Translations under genes and position numbers: made by a program
Notes under the pieces: generated by a model
Seen by the model: the letters and a program-made list of their open reading frames with translations, nothing else
Told to the model about the DNA's origin: nothing
Databases searched by the model: none
Origin: an uncultured Pelagibacteraceae bacterium
Lineage (GTDB): Bacteria; Pseudomonadota; Alphaproteobacteria; Pelagibacterales; Pelagibacteraceae
Assembly: GCA_902555585.1 (NCBI GenBank)
Contig: CACDSY010000003.1
Coordinates: 167,642-231,641, forward strand
Length of the DNA: 64,000 nt
Reading direction: 5' to 3'
Shown: positions 8,365 through 17,038 of the stretch, one piece after another
Position numbering within the stretch: the stretch's first letter is position 1
How the letters are laid out: each line of letters starts with the position of its first letter

Positions 8365-9696
8365 TTAAAAACCTAAACTTTTACCCATTATTTTATCTGG
8401 CAACCAAGTAACTATTTCAGGAAAAATACACAAAATTAATATAGCTAGAGCCATAATTATCATAAATGGTATAGATCCCTTTAATATTTCTGACAGACTT
8501 ACGTCTGGTGTAATGCCTTTGATTATATAAAGATTTAATCCAACAGGTGGGGTAATAAGACCAATTTCCATATTTATGGTAAATACAATTGCAAACCAAT
8601 AAGGGTCGAAGCCCAAAGTAGTTATAACTGGTAGCAATATCGCTGAAGTCATCACAATAACTGCTACTGGTGGTAAAAAGAAACCTGCAATTAAGAGAAA
8701 AATATTAATTAAAATAAATACTACCCATTTGTTTGAACTTAGCTCTACCATGCTTTGAGCTAATGATTGAGTTACATAAAGCTGTGATAATGTGAACGCA
8801 AATAGATAAGATGCAGCGATGATAAACATTATCATCACACTTTCTTTCATAGATACTTTAACAATATTCCAGATTTTTTTTGGTTGATAAATTTTATAAA
8901 CTACAGCAATTAATACAAAAACTAAAAAAGCTCCAACACCAGATGCTTCTGAGGGTGTGGCCACTCCACCATACAAAACATAAAGAACACCAGCTATGAT
9001 TGCTAAGAAAGGTAAAATTCTTGGCAAGACTTCAATTTTTTCTTTAAAAGTTGGAGGTGTTCTGTTTTTTAAGGCTTTTGCTGAATCTTTATCAATAAAA
9101 TAACTATGTATGAGAGCCCATATAGCAAACATACCTGCTAACATAAATCCAGGTATCAAGCCACTTAAGAATAATCTTCCAATTGATGTTCCTGTTGCAA
9201 TTCCATAAACAATCAAAACAATACTTGGAGGAATTAAAACTCCTAGCGTACCACCAGCTGCTATTGTTCCTGTTGCAATTTGATCTGAATACCCTCTTTT
9301 TCTCATCTCAGGTATACCCATGGTTCCAATTGCTGCACATGTTGCAGGACTTGATCCACTTAAAGCTGCAAATATGGAACAAGCACCTATATTAGAAATT
9401 ACTAATCCACCTGGCACTCTCCAAAGCCATCTATCTAATCCTGTATATAGATCTTTTCCTGCTGGTGAGTTGGCAACTGCCATTCCCATTAAAATAAACA
9501 TAGGAATTGAAAGCAAAACAAACGAGTTTAGTCCTGCATAAAATGTTTCTGCAAAAACATCTAACATTTGAAAACCTTCAAATGCAACTAACAATGTTAT
9601 AGAGACAAAGCTCAAACCAAATGCAATTGGTATTCCAGAAAATAAAACTACTAAAGTAAAAACAGCAACGATGATTGCTATTAATAATGGATCCAT
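8365..9696 (-). CDS. dctM: TRAP transporter large membrane subunit (DctM), importer 1
   Basis: This is the ion-coupled transport subunit of a TRAP importer, moving an organic acid captured by the periplasmic binding protein. The 443-residue protein is highly hydrophobic with about twelve membrane segments and contains DctM-type segments such as SGSSPATCAAIGTMGIPEM and GGTLGVLIPPSI. Its start overlaps the dctQ stop (TAATG), showing tight coupling. The order dctP-dctQ-dctM and the malonyl-CoA decarboxylase just downstream suggest a C3-C4 or dicarboxylic acid substrate. That is inference; TRAP substrate cannot be read from the membrane subunit. Confidence 0.93.
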   Translation of the reverse strand: MDPLLIAIIVAVFTLVVLFSGIPIAFGLSFVSITLLVAFEGFQMLDVFAETFYAGLNSFVLLSIPMFILMGMAVANSPAGKDLYTGLDRWLWRVPGGLVISNIGACSIFAALSGSSPATCAAIGTMGIPEMRKRGYSDQIATGTIAAGGTLGVLIPPSIVLIVYGIATGTSIGRLFLSGLIPGFMLAGMFAIWALIHSYFIDKDSAKALKNRTPPTFKEKIEVLPRILPFLAIIAGVLYVLYGGVATPSEASGVGAFLVFVLIAVVYKIYQPKKIWNIVKVSMKESVMIMFIIAASYLFAFTLSQLYVTQSLAQSMVELSSNKWVVFILINIFLLIAGFFLPPVAVIVMTSAILLPVITTLGFDPYWFAIVFTINMEIGLITPPVGLNLYIIKGITPDVSLSEILKGSIPFMIIMALAILILCIFPEIVTWLPDKIMGKSLGF

Positions 9697-10190
9697 TAGT
9701 AACCACCTTCCTCGTCGATAAGTTTAATTATTTCGGCAATATATTGAAGGATCATTAAGGCTGCCCCAATCATCATTGAAGAATAAGGTATCCATAAAGG
9801 AGGATCCCAAACAGTTCCTGTTGAATAGTTTTTTGTAAACGCTTCCTCAACCATTAAATATCCAAAATAAAATAAGATTAAAAAAAATAATAAACTTATT
9901 AGTGATGTGAAAATTTTAAGTCTAAGAATGTTTTTCTTTGATAAAAAGTCATAAATCCATTCCATGCTAACATGTGCTTTTTCACTTAAAACATACGCGC
10001 TTCCTATAAAAGTTGAAGCAACTAAAAGCATTGTCACTAGCTCTGTTTGCCAAGTGATTGCTCTTTGAAAGAAATATCTTTCAAAAACCAACTCTACAAT
10101 AACCAAGATCGATAGTAGCAGAGCTAAAACAGCAAAAGCACCGCATGCTTGTGAGCTAAAGTTACAGAATTTTAAATATTTTTGTTTCAT
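9696..10190 (-). CDS. dctQ: TRAP transporter small membrane subunit (DctQ), importer 1
   Basis: This is the small four-helix membrane subunit that partners DctM. At 164 residues it is the usual length, with four predicted membrane segments (around residues 15-35, 48-68, 90-112 and 130-152). The ATG follows directly after the U-tract of the terminator hairpin at 10199-10224. The only Shine-Dalgarno candidate, AGGGG about 8 bases upstream, is part of the 3' arm of that hairpin, so initiation may be blocked while the hairpin is folded. It is translationally coupled to dctM. Confidence 0.9.
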   Translation of the reverse strand: MKQKYLKFCNFSSQACGAFAVLALLLSILVIVELVFERYFFQRAITWQTELVTMLLVASTFIGSAYVLSEKAHVSMEWIYDFLSKKNILRLKIFTSLISLLFFLILFYFGYLMVEEAFTKNYSTGTVWDPPLWIPYSSMMIGAALMILQYIAEIIKLIDEEGGY

Positions 10191-10198
10191 AAAAAAAA

Positions 10199-10224
10199 CC
10201 CCTATTTAATATTTTAAATAGGGG
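10199..10224 (-). terminator. Intrinsic terminator/attenuator between dctP and dctQ
   Basis: A perfect 11-bp stem (10199-10209 with 10214-10224) with a 4-base loop is followed, in the minus-strand transcript, by eight uridines (from 10198 to 10191) and then immediately by the dctQ ATG. It should end most dctP transcripts while letting some read through. The GGGG of the 3' arm also serves as the only Shine-Dalgarno candidate of dctQ. Confidence 0.85.
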
Positions 10225-10240
10225 TTCTTTATATATCTTT

Positions 10241-11251
10241 TTATTTAACTGCTAAAGCCATTTCCATTAGCTTATCGCCACCTGGAACTTTTTCAGCGAA
10301 TGCTTTGTGTGAAGATTGTTTAGCAATCTCAACCCAAGCTGCATGGTCGTTTGCATCCATATATACTAATTTCACTCCTGCTGCTTTATAAGCGTCTTCA
10401 AATTTTTTATCTAAATTTTCAACTTGCGCAGTCATATATTTTTCAGCAACTTTACCAGCTTTCATTAAAGCATCTTGTTGTTTTGAATTTAATTTATCAA
10501 AGCTCATTTTTGACATCAAAATTGGCTCATACATAAACCACAATCCAAACTTTCCTGGAGGTGTTGCGCAGCTTACTTGTTCATAAATTTTGTAACTTAC
10601 AAAACTTCCTGAGCTAGTATTTGCACCAGTTAAAACTCCTGTTTGCAACCCAGTGTAAATCTCAGATGAAGGCATACTTTGAATACCCGCTCCAGCTGCT
10701 TCTAACATTTGGTTAAATGCTTTACCAGCTGCTCTCATTACTTGTCCTTTAGCATCTGATGGATTTTTAATACATTTTGACTTAGATGCAAAACCACCAC
10801 CAAGCCAAGCATCAGATAGAACAACAACACCAGCATCATTTATAATTCTCTTAATTTCAGTCATCATTGGACCCTTATTAAATCTTAGTGCATGGTCATG
10901 ATTTTTAACTGTTCCTGGCATTAAAGTTGCATCAAATTCTGGATGGAATTTAGATGCATACGCTAATGGAAATGCTGAAATATCCAACTGACCAGTTGTC
11001 ATTGGTTTCCACTGCTCTTTAGGTTTATATAATGATTTTGCTGGATAAATTCTAATATCTAAATCTACTCCCGCTTTTTTAACTTCATCTGCAATTATTT
11101 GAACCATTTCATGTCTTGGATCATAAGAACCATCTGCTCTAGGTGTTCCAGGCCATTGGTGACTTGCTTTTAATGTCACAGCATATGCTGATCCAATTAA
11201 TGAGAAAGCTAAAAATAATGTTGTGAAATAAAAACTTATTTTTTTTAACAT
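10241..11251 (-). CDS. dctP: TRAP transporter periplasmic substrate-binding protein (DctP), importer 1
   Basis: This periplasmic receptor captures substrate for the DctQM pair. It has 336 residues with a clear Sec signal peptide ending near residue 24 (after SAYA). The mature part shows the DctP pattern, including the SGSFVSYKIYE helix and the GKVAEKY segment near the C-terminus. A strong GAGGGG Shine-Dalgarno precedes the ATG, as expected for a highly expressed binding protein. Transcription reads on into a terminator hairpin before dctQ. The substrate is unknown; the malonyl-CoA decarboxylase and CoA-transferase neighbours hint at a carboxylic acid. Confidence 0.93.
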   Translation of the reverse strand: MLKKISFYFTTLFLAFSLIGSAYAVTLKASHQWPGTPRADGSYDPRHEMVQIIADEVKKAGVDLDIRIYPAKSLYKPKEQWKPMTTGQLDISAFPLAYASKFHPEFDATLMPGTVKNHDHALRFNKGPMMTEIKRIINDAGVVVLSDAWLGGGFASKSKCIKNPSDAKGQVMRAAGKAFNQMLEAAGAGIQSMPSSEIYTGLQTGVLTGANTSSGSFVSYKIYEQVSCATPPGKFGLWFMYEPILMSKMSFDKLNSKQQDALMKAGKVAEKYMTAQVENLDKKFEDAYKAAGVKLVYMDANDHAAWVEIAKQSSHKAFAEKVPGGDKLMEMALAVK

Positions 11252-11339
11252 GTTTTCCCCTCTTTATATTAATTTAATAAGTATATTAAATTGAACTTAT
11301 GAGTAAGAGTCAATATAAGGAAATGTCATATATTTTATT

Positions 11340-12482
11340 ATGGATGGACCACTAAAAAATTTATTAGTTGTTGATTTAACAAGGGTTTTAGTAGGACCTT
11401 ATTGCACTATGATACTCTCAGATTTAGGTGCGAGAGTTATAAAAATTGAAGCACCTGAGACAGGTGATGATTCTAGAAAATTTGGACCCTTTGTGAAAGA
11501 TTACTCAGCTTACTTTATGTCATTGAATAGAGGAAAAGAAAGCATTGCATTGAATTTAAAAAATGAAGATGACAAAAAAATATTTGAAAAAATATTGTCT
11601 AAAGCAGATATTTTAGTAGAAAATTTTAAACCTGGTACTTTAGAAAAATGGGGGTTTGGTTGGAAAGATGTAAGTAAAAAGTACCCTAAATTAATTTATG
11701 CATCAGCATCTGGTTTTGGACAAACGGGACCTTTAAAAGAGCTCCCAGCATATGACATGGTCGTCCAAGGTATGGGAGGCTTGATGAGTGTAACTGGCCA
11801 TCCAAATTCAGAACCAACAAGGGTTGGAACTTCTATTGGTGATATTACTGCTGGTCTATTTACAGCAATTGGAATTAATGCAGCTTTATACGATAGACAA
11901 AAAACTGGCAAGGGGGCTTTTATAGATGTCTCAATGTTAGATTGCCAAATAGCAATTTTAGAAAATGCAATTGCAAGATATCTTTCCAAAAATGAAATTC
12001 CAGGACCAATGGGTTCAAGACATCCATCTATTGCTCCCTTTGAGGCTTTTAAAACAAAAGATAGCTACATAATTATTGCTGCAGGAAATGATAAACTTTT
12101 TGCAAAACTTTGTGATGTATTAAAAATTCCTGAAGTTTCAAATGATGAAAGATTTAATTCTAACTCATTAAGATGTGAAAACATGGATCAATTAAAAGAA
12201 ATTTTTGAAAAACAATTAAATTCAAAAACTACTAATGAATGGGTAAAAGAAATGGAAGCATTGAAAATTCCATGTGGACCAATTTTTAATATAAAGCAAG
12301 CTGTAGAAAATCCTCAAGTTCAAGAAAGAAATATGATTGTAAAATCACACCATAAAATTATTGGTGAATTTAAATCTGCAGGAAATCCAATCAAAATGTC
12401 TACATATAAAGATGAAAATACAAGAGGTGATATTCCTGATTTAGATGAGCACAGGGAAAAAATAATAAAAGAATTTAGCTGA
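11340..12482 (+). CDS. Family III (CaiB/BaiF) CoA-transferase
   Basis: Family III enzymes transfer CoA between an acyl-CoA donor and a free carboxylic acid. The 380-residue protein starts with the typical segment ending in VLVGPYCTMILSDLGA. It has the LNRGKESI segment and the catalytic aspartate within AYDMVVQGMGG, and SRHPSIAPFEAF near the middle. It is divergent from the TRAP importer 1 operon (88 bases between starts), so it may activate the imported acid. No Shine-Dalgarno is present; a TATATT hexamer lies 5 bases before the ATG, suggesting a leaderless message. Donor and acceptor cannot be deduced. Confidence 0.9.
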   Translation: MDGPLKNLLVVDLTRVLVGPYCTMILSDLGARVIKIEAPETGDDSRKFGPFVKDYSAYFMSLNRGKESIALNLKNEDDKKIFEKILSKADILVENFKPGTLEKWGFGWKDVSKKYPKLIYASASGFGQTGPLKELPAYDMVVQGMGGLMSVTGHPNSEPTRVGTSIGDITAGLFTAIGINAALYDRQKTGKGAFIDVSMLDCQIAILENAIARYLSKNEIPGPMGSRHPSIAPFEAFKTKDSYIIIAAGNDKLFAKLCDVLKIPEVSNDERFNSNSLRCENMDQLKEIFEKQLNSKTTNEWVKEMEALKIPCGPIFNIKQAVENPQVQERNMIVKSHHKIIGEFKSAGNPIKMSTYKDENTRGDIPDLDEHREKIIKEFS

Positions 12483-12483
12483 T

Positions 12484-13002
12484 TTATTCTTGGTTTTCTG
12501 TTTCGTCAGATACAGTATCTTCTTGATCTTTCATTTCGTCTAATGAAACATCAGTCTCTTCTTCTTGTGTGTCTTCAACAGGTTCAGATGAAGGTTGTTC
12601 AGCTGTATTTTGTAACTCTGCTAAATCATCTTTAGAAACTTGAATTTTTTCTGGAATTTTTCTAGCTCTTTTAGATGGAAGGATTGGTACACCACTTTTT
12701 GAAATCTCACCTTTGTAAAGATTTTCAAAATCGTCACCAATATCATCTTCGTCCTCTGAGGCGTCATCAATTTGCTCAACATGCTTTCTTAATTTATAGA
12801 CCGCTGCATCAGTTAAATCTGGAACTTTAATTGTTTCTTCAGCAATTTCTCTTAATGCTATGACAGTATTTTTGTCATTATCTCTATCTAAAGTAGGTTC
12901 TAATCCAGAATTAAGTTGAGTTGCTCTTTCCTTTGCAACAAGTACTAATTCATAAGGACTATCAACTTTATCAATACAATCTTCAACTGTAACTCTTGCC
13001 AT
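12484..13002 (-). CDS. rpoZ: RNA polymerase omega subunit with long acidic C-terminal tail
   Basis: Omega is a small subunit that helps assemble RNA polymerase. The start is taken at 13002 (MARVTVEDC), the conserved omega N-terminus. A longer ORF reaching 13101 would add 33 unconserved residues overlapping the MFS gene. The core (residues 1-70) has the omega pattern, including [15 protein letters not shown] and the AL-EIAEETI helix. From about residue 85 the protein continues for nearly 90 residues as a low-complexity tail rich in Glu and Asp, interrupted by a basic patch (PSKRARKIP), giving 172 residues against about 90 in E. coli. The tail's role is unknown. Confidence 0.92.
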   Translation of the reverse strand: MARVTVEDCIDKVDSPYELVLVAKERATQLNSGLEPTLDRDNDKNTVIALREIAEETIKVPDLTDAAVYKLRKHVEQIDDASEDEDDIGDDFENLYKGEISKSGVPILPSKRARKIPEKIQVSKDDLAELQNTAEQPSSEPVEDTQEEETDVSLDEMKDQEDTVSDETENQE

Positions 13003-13043
13003 GGCGGTTAGATACACCTCGATTATAAAAAAATCAAGCAGTA

Positions 13044-14252
13044 TTAGAGATAAACTGGATTTAATTTTTTTCGTATAGTGAAAAGTAAGGCTATAGAGCA
13101 TGCTATAACAATTGCTGCAATAAATGCGATTTTTTCAATTGAAAATCCAGCATCTATAAAAAAACCAAACAATGCTGTACCAAAAGCAGTTGCAAATACC
13201 ATTAAAGCTGTAGTCAAAGCTTTAATAGATCCAATATATTTTACACCGTAAATTTCTGCCCATGTTGATGATCCTAATAAATTAGCTAGACCATTTGATA
13301 TTCCTACTAATCCAAGAAATAAAAAAGCAGTTAGTGGAGCATCAAAATATATGATCACTAAAGTTCCTAAAAATAATGGAATATTCATATAGATTAGTAA
13401 TTTTCTACTTGTAAACTTATCAATTAAATAACCAGCAACAACTAAAGTAATTACAGAAAAAATTGAGTAAGACATAAAAGATTGTGCAATTGTATATTCA
13501 CCCCACCCTTTTGAATTAGTGACAAATGATTGATATACAAATACTCCAGTTGCTATCCAAGGCATAGCCAACATATTTAATGAAATAATGTAAAACCTAT
13601 AATCCTGAAGAACTTCAATTCTTTTCCAGTTTTTAATATTGTCCTCTTTTAAATTTTCATTTTGATTGCTCTCTCTAGTATCTAATTTCACATCTTTAAC
13701 TAAAATGTAAGATGCTAAAGGTAGGCAAATTAAAACTATTAAAGAAAAGATTACCCATAAATCTTGCCAAATAATCATTGTTAAAAGGTAAACAATTAAT
13801 ACAGGCATTATAAATTCTGCTGAAGATAGACCAAACCAAATAATACTTAACGCTTTACCTCTAGATTTTGTAAAATATCTTGAAATAGTAGTTGAAGCTG
13901 TGTGAGACATTAATCCTTGCCCAGAGAATCTCATTAAAAAAATTGCAACAAATAAAAAAGCTACTGATGATGTTTTGGAAAAGAAAAAAGAGGAAAAAGA
14001 TAAAAGTATCGTAACAAAGATTGCAAATTTTATCACATTTACATCATCAATTTTTTTTCCAATCCAAATAAGAAGCAAACTACTAAATAGAGTTGCAGAT
14101 GCATAAATCGTGCCAAATTGTCCATGTGTTATAGAAAGAGTTTCTCTTATACTAGAATTAAAAAGTCCTATAAAAAAACTCTGTCCAAAACACGAAAAAA
14201 ATGTAAATATAAATCCAAAAATAATTACTTTTAAACTTAAACTTTTAAACAT
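13044..14252 (-). CDS. Major facilitator superfamily transporter
   Basis: This is a 402-residue integral membrane protein with twelve predicted helices in two six-helix halves separated by a charged loop near residues 185-205. The loop after helix 2 reads WIGKKIDD, matching the MFS cytoplasmic motif A (G-x-x-x-D). No soluble domain is present. Its substrate is unknown. The ATG lies only 11 bases from the divergent ATG of the dehydrogenase gene at 14264, so its promoter must overlap that start or the opposite coding region. Downstream, on the same strand, is rpoZ after 41 bases. Confidence 0.85.
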   Translation of the reverse strand: MFKSLSLKVIIFGFIFTFFSCFGQSFFIGLFNSSIRETLSITHGQFGTIYASATLFSSLLLIWIGKKIDDVNVIKFAIFVTILLSFSSFFFSKTSSVAFLFVAIFLMRFSGQGLMSHTASTTISRYFTKSRGKALSIIWFGLSSAEFIMPVLIVYLLTMIIWQDLWVIFSLIVLICLPLASYILVKDVKLDTRESNQNENLKEDNIKNWKRIEVLQDYRFYIISLNMLAMPWIATGVFVYQSFVTNSKGWGEYTIAQSFMSYSIFSVITLVVAGYLIDKFTSRKLLIYMNIPLFLGTLVIIYFDAPLTAFLFLGLVGISNGLANLLGSSTWAEIYGVKYIGSIKALTTALMVFATAFGTALFGFFIDAGFSIEKIAFIAAIVIACSIALLFTIRKKLNPVYL

Positions 14253-14266
14253 ATAAATAATTTATG
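14250..14266. promoter_or_regulatory. Eleven-base divergent start region with inverted repeat
   Basis: The ATGs of the MFS gene (minus) and the dehydrogenase gene (plus) are separated by 11 bases. Positions 14253-14265 form a perfect 13-base inverted repeat (ATAAAT-A-ATTTAT). TATAAA at 14252-14257 would place a transcription start at about 14264, the A of the plus-strand ATG. Neither gene has a Shine-Dalgarno. This implies overlapping promoters and leaderless mRNAs. Confidence 0.45.
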
Positions 14267-15139
14267 ACTTGTAATGTTGCTTTCATAGGTCTCGGGGTAA
14301 TGGGTTATCCAATGGCTGGATATATATCAAAAGCTGGGCATAATGTAAGTGTTTTTAATAGAACAACTGCAAAAGCTGAAAAATGGATTTCTGAATATAA
14401 AGGTAAAATGGCTTCAACACCAAAAGAAGCTGCAGAAGGTGCTGATTTTATTTTTACTTGCGTAGGTAACGATGAGGATTTGAAACAAGTTACTTTAGGT
14501 GAAAATGGATTATTTCATAGCGCTAAAGAAGGTTCTATATATGTAGATAATTCAACTGTGTCTGCAGAAGTATCTAGAGAACTTTATAATAAAGCAAAAG
14601 AAAAAGGTTTTGCTTTTTTAGATGCACCAATTTCTGGCGGTCAATCTGGGGCTGAAGGTGGAATTTTAACAGTTATGGTCGGTGGTGATGAAGAAGCTTT
14701 TAAAAAAGCTGAACCAGTAATTGATTGCTATAGCAAAAAAGTAAAATTAATTGGTTCATCAGGAAGTGGTCAACTTACGAAAATGATGAATCAAATGTGT
14801 ATTGCAGGAGTTGTTCAAGGTTTATCAGAGGCTATAAATTTTGGAATAAACGCTGGTTTAGATATTGATAAAGTAATGGAAACTATATCAAAAGGAGCAG
14901 CACAATCTTGGCAGATGGAAAACAGATATAAAACTATGGTTGAAGACAAATTTGATTATGGTTTTGCAGTTGATTGGATGAGAAAAGATTTAAAGATTGT
15001 AATTGAAGAAGCAAAAAGAAATGGTTCACCAGTCCCGATTACTGAAATAGTTGATGAGTACTACGCCGATGTTCAAAAAATGGGTGGTAATCGATGGGAT
15101 AGCTCTAGTTTAATTGCTAGACTCAAAAAAAAGAAATAA
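14264..15139 (+). CDS. 3-hydroxyisobutyrate dehydrogenase-family oxidoreductase (HIBADH/GarR-like)
   Basis: This is an NAD(P)-dependent beta-hydroxyacid dehydrogenase. The 291-residue protein starts with the dinucleotide-binding GLGVMGYPMA. It has the substrate-binding segment DAPISGGQSGAEGG at about residues 122-135 and the catalytic lysine in GSGQLTKMMNQM near residue 170. Members act on 3-hydroxyisobutyrate, tartronate semialdehyde or related acids; the exact substrate cannot be fixed from the sequence. The start codon is secure because the Rossmann glycines begin at residue 9. The gene is followed 4 bases later by a PNPOx-type flavoprotein gene. Confidence 0.88.
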   Translation: MTCNVAFIGLGVMGYPMAGYISKAGHNVSVFNRTTAKAEKWISEYKGKMASTPKEAAEGADFIFTCVGNDEDLKQVTLGENGLFHSAKEGSIYVDNSTVSAEVSRELYNKAKEKGFAFLDAPISGGQSGAEGGILTVMVGGDEEAFKKAEPVIDCYSKKVKLIGSSGSGQLTKMMNQMCIAGVVQGLSEAINFGINAGLDIDKVMETISKGAAQSWQMENRYKTMVEDKFDYGFAVDWMRKDLKIVIEEAKRNGSPVPITEIVDEYYADVQKMGGNRWDSSSLIARLKKKK

Positions 15140-15143
15140 ATCA

Positions 15144-15749
15144 ATGTCAAATGCTGTCCCATACTATGAGGACTTTTCTGAAATAAAGAAAAAAATATGG
15201 TCGATGCTTGATGATGCAGTGACTAATAGATCATCACCTTTTCGAATTCCAGTTTTTGTTTGTGGAGATCAGTCAGACTTTGATGGAAGAATTGTTGTTC
15301 TTAGAAAATCTGACCAATCAAATAATCTTCTTCAGTTTCATAGCGATATACGATCTGACAAAATTCCAAAATTAAAAAAAAATAAAAATGCTGCACTGAT
15401 CTTTTACGATAAAGAAGAAAAAATTCAGCTACGTGTTAAAGTTAATTGCATAGTCAATCATGATAATGAGATAACTAAACAATCATGGTTAAAAACAGCT
15501 CATGTAAGTAGAAAATGCTATTTAGTAAATAATGGTCCAGGAACAGAAATGGAAGAGCCGAGCTCAGGTTTAAGTGAAGACATTGAAAAATCAGGCTTTA
15601 CTATGGAGCAAAGTGAGGAAGGTTATAAAAACTTTACTGTAATTCAATGTAATATTGAAAGTATTGAGTGGCTTTATCTTGCAGCAAAAGGTCATAGAAG
15701 AGCAAGATTTGATATTTCAAATAATAAACAAAACTGGCTAGTCCCATAA
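15144..15749 (+). CDS. Pyridoxamine 5'-phosphate oxidase-family FMN-binding protein
   Basis: The 201-residue protein fits the split-barrel flavin-binding family related to PdxH. Family-like features are the RIVVLRKSD and LLQFHSDIRSDKIPKLKKN strand-turn-helix in the N-terminal half and the C-terminal WLYLAAKGHRRARF segment, which resembles the WLaP/RxRF end of PNPOx-like proteins. Bona fide pyridoxamine phosphate oxidase activity is uncertain because the PdxH C-terminal signature is only partly matched. The ATG at 15144 is preferred over 15114, which lies inside the preceding gene. It appears to form an operon with the dehydrogenase upstream and the small membrane protein downstream. Confidence 0.75.
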   Translation: MSNAVPYYEDFSEIKKKIWSMLDDAVTNRSSPFRIPVFVCGDQSDFDGRIVVLRKSDQSNNLLQFHSDIRSDKIPKLKKNKNAALIFYDKEEKIQLRVKVNCIVNHDNEITKQSWLKTAHVSRKCYLVNNGPGTEMEEPSSGLSEDIEKSGFTMEQSEEGYKNFTVIQCNIESIEWLYLAAKGHRRARFDISNNKQNWLVP

Positions 15750-15750
15750 A

Positions 15751-15951
15751 ATGCTAAGTGGATTTATTATTGCTGTAGCGCTTGTTTTAGGAGGATTGGC
15801 AGTAATGAGGTTTGGTATTTTTCAAATCAGAAAATTTAAAAAAGGAGAAACTAAAGTCACAAAAAAAGTTAGTGAGCAAATAGCTTTTATAATATTTTTT
15901 GTAATTATTTTAGGATTAATAATTTATTCTGTTGATGATTTATTGTTTTAA
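15751..15951 (+). CDS. Small two-helix membrane protein, unknown function
   Basis: This 66-residue protein has two predicted membrane helices, residues 3-25 and 46-62, joined by a strongly basic loop (RKFKKGETKVTKK) that should face the cytoplasm. The ATG comes 1 base after the stop of the PNPOx-type gene, so it is very probably co-translated with it. The end overlaps the end of the convergent carbonic anhydrase-type gene by 4 bases. I do not recognise a family. Dense packing and a membrane pattern with charged loop support a real gene. Confidence 0.6.
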   Translation: MLSGFIIAVALVLGGLAVMRFGIFQIRKFKKGETKVTKKVSEQIAFIIFFVIILGLIIYSVDDLLF

Positions 15952-16460
15952 AAAACTGATTTAGAGTATTTTTTCCAGTTTTCTTGATATCTGACAGCAT
16001 TTTGCTTTACTGCTTCAATTTCATCTTCTGTCAATTGACGAATTACTTTTCCAGGCGAGCCCACTACTAAGGAGTTATCTGGAATTTCTTTATTTTCTGT
16101 AATTAATGATTTAGCTCCAATGATACAATTTTTTCCAATTTTTGCTTTATTGAGAACTACAGCCCCAATACCAATTAAAGAATTGTCATCAATTGTGCAG
16201 CCATGCAGCATTACTAAATGACCTATGGTTACATTCTTTCCAATTTTTAAAGGATATCCTGGATCAGTATGCAAAACACTTCCGTCTTGAACATTTGATC
16301 CTTCTCCTAAATGAATATTTTCTATATCACCTCTTAACGTTGCATTAAACCAGACGCTAGAGTTTTTTTCTAATGTTACGTCGCCTATTATGACAGCATT
16401 AGGTGCTACCCAATTTTCGCCAAGGTTTTTTGGTTTTTTACCTTTTAAATCGTAAAACAT
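15948..16460 (-). CDS. Gamma carbonic anhydrase-family protein (left-handed beta-helix)
   Basis: The 170-residue protein is built from hexapeptide repeats (pattern I-G-x-x-x-x) forming a left-handed beta-helix, with a C-terminal helix. The three zinc-ligand histidines of the family are visible in SVLHTDP, TIGHLVM and MLHGCT. These proteins include carbonic anhydrases and PaaY-like thioesterases, and the sequence alone does not separate the two. GSPGKVIRQL near the C-terminus is also family-typical. Its ATG is 20 bases from the divergent redoxin ATG, so the promoters must overlap or lie in coding sequence. Confidence 0.85.
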   Translation of the reverse strand: MFYDLKGKKPKNLGENWVAPNAVIIGDVTLEKNSSVWFNATLRGDIENIHLGEGSNVQDGSVLHTDPGYPLKIGKNVTIGHLVMLHGCTIDDNSLIGIGAVVLNKAKIGKNCIIGAKSLITENKEIPDNSLVVGSPGKVIRQLTEDEIEAVKQNAVRYQENWKKYSKSVF

Positions 16461-16480
16461 AAATTATATAGTATTTTAAC

Positions 16481-17032
16481 ATGGCATTAACTAAAACACC
16501 AATTTGTGACTTTGGTAAAAAAGCTGATAACTTTGAACTTAAATCTATAGACAATAAAATAATTTCACTAAATGACGCAAAGGGTGAAAATGGAACACTA
16601 ATAATGTTTATCTGTAACCACTGTCCATATGTATTAGCTGTCATAAATAATGTTGTCGAAGATTGTAAAGAATTAGAAAATGAAGGAATCAAATCTATAG
16701 CAATAATGTCTAATGACCCAAGTAGATATGAAGAAGATTCATTTGATAACATGATTAAATTTTCAAAAAATAATGATTTTAATTTTCCATATTTAATCGA
16801 CGAAACGCAAGAAGTGGCTAAAACCTATGGTGCAGTCTGTACTCCAGATTTTTTTGGTTTTAATAAAGATCTTGAACTTCAATACAGAGGAAGAATTAGA
16901 GAATTAAAAAATTTAAAACCAATAGAAAGTGGAGATAGCGAACTTAAAAATGCTATGAAAATGATTGCAAAAACTAACAATGGTCCAAATGAACAATTTC
17001 CTAGTATGGGCTGTAGTATTAAATGGTTTTAA
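16481..17032 (+). CDS. Thioredoxin-fold redoxin (AhpC/TSA-like)
   Basis: This is a 183-residue thioredoxin-fold protein. The active-site region reads MFICNHCPYVLAV, with the CNHC arrangement seen in a common bacterial family annotated as thioredoxin family or redoxin domain protein, and the cis-proline region follows near GAVCTPDFFGF. Another cysteine lies close to the C-terminus (GCSIKW), typical of that family. There is no signal peptide, so it should be cytoplasmic. The physiological partner is unknown. It is preceded by TATAGT 8 bases before the ATG and no Shine-Dalgarno. A glycosyltransferase gene follows after 6 bases. Confidence 0.8.
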   Translation: MALTKTPICDFGKKADNFELKSIDNKIISLNDAKGENGTLIMFICNHCPYVLAVINNVVEDCKELENEGIKSIAIMSNDPSRYEEDSFDNMIKFSKNNDFNFPYLIDETQEVAKTYGAVCTPDFFGFNKDLELQYRGRIRELKNLKPIESGDSELKNAMKMIAKTNNGPNEQFPSMGCSIKWF

Positions 17033-17038
17033 TAATTA

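Noticed and set aside
13003..13101. N-terminal extension of rpoZ by 33 codons
   Set aside because: The extension overlaps the end of the MFS gene, is unlike omega, and the conserved omega N-terminus MARVTVEDC begins at 13002.
12484..13101. Possible degradation domain or separate acidic protein at the end of rpoZ
   Set aside because: There is no stop, start or Shine-Dalgarno between the core and tail; it is one continuous frame, so it is a tail.
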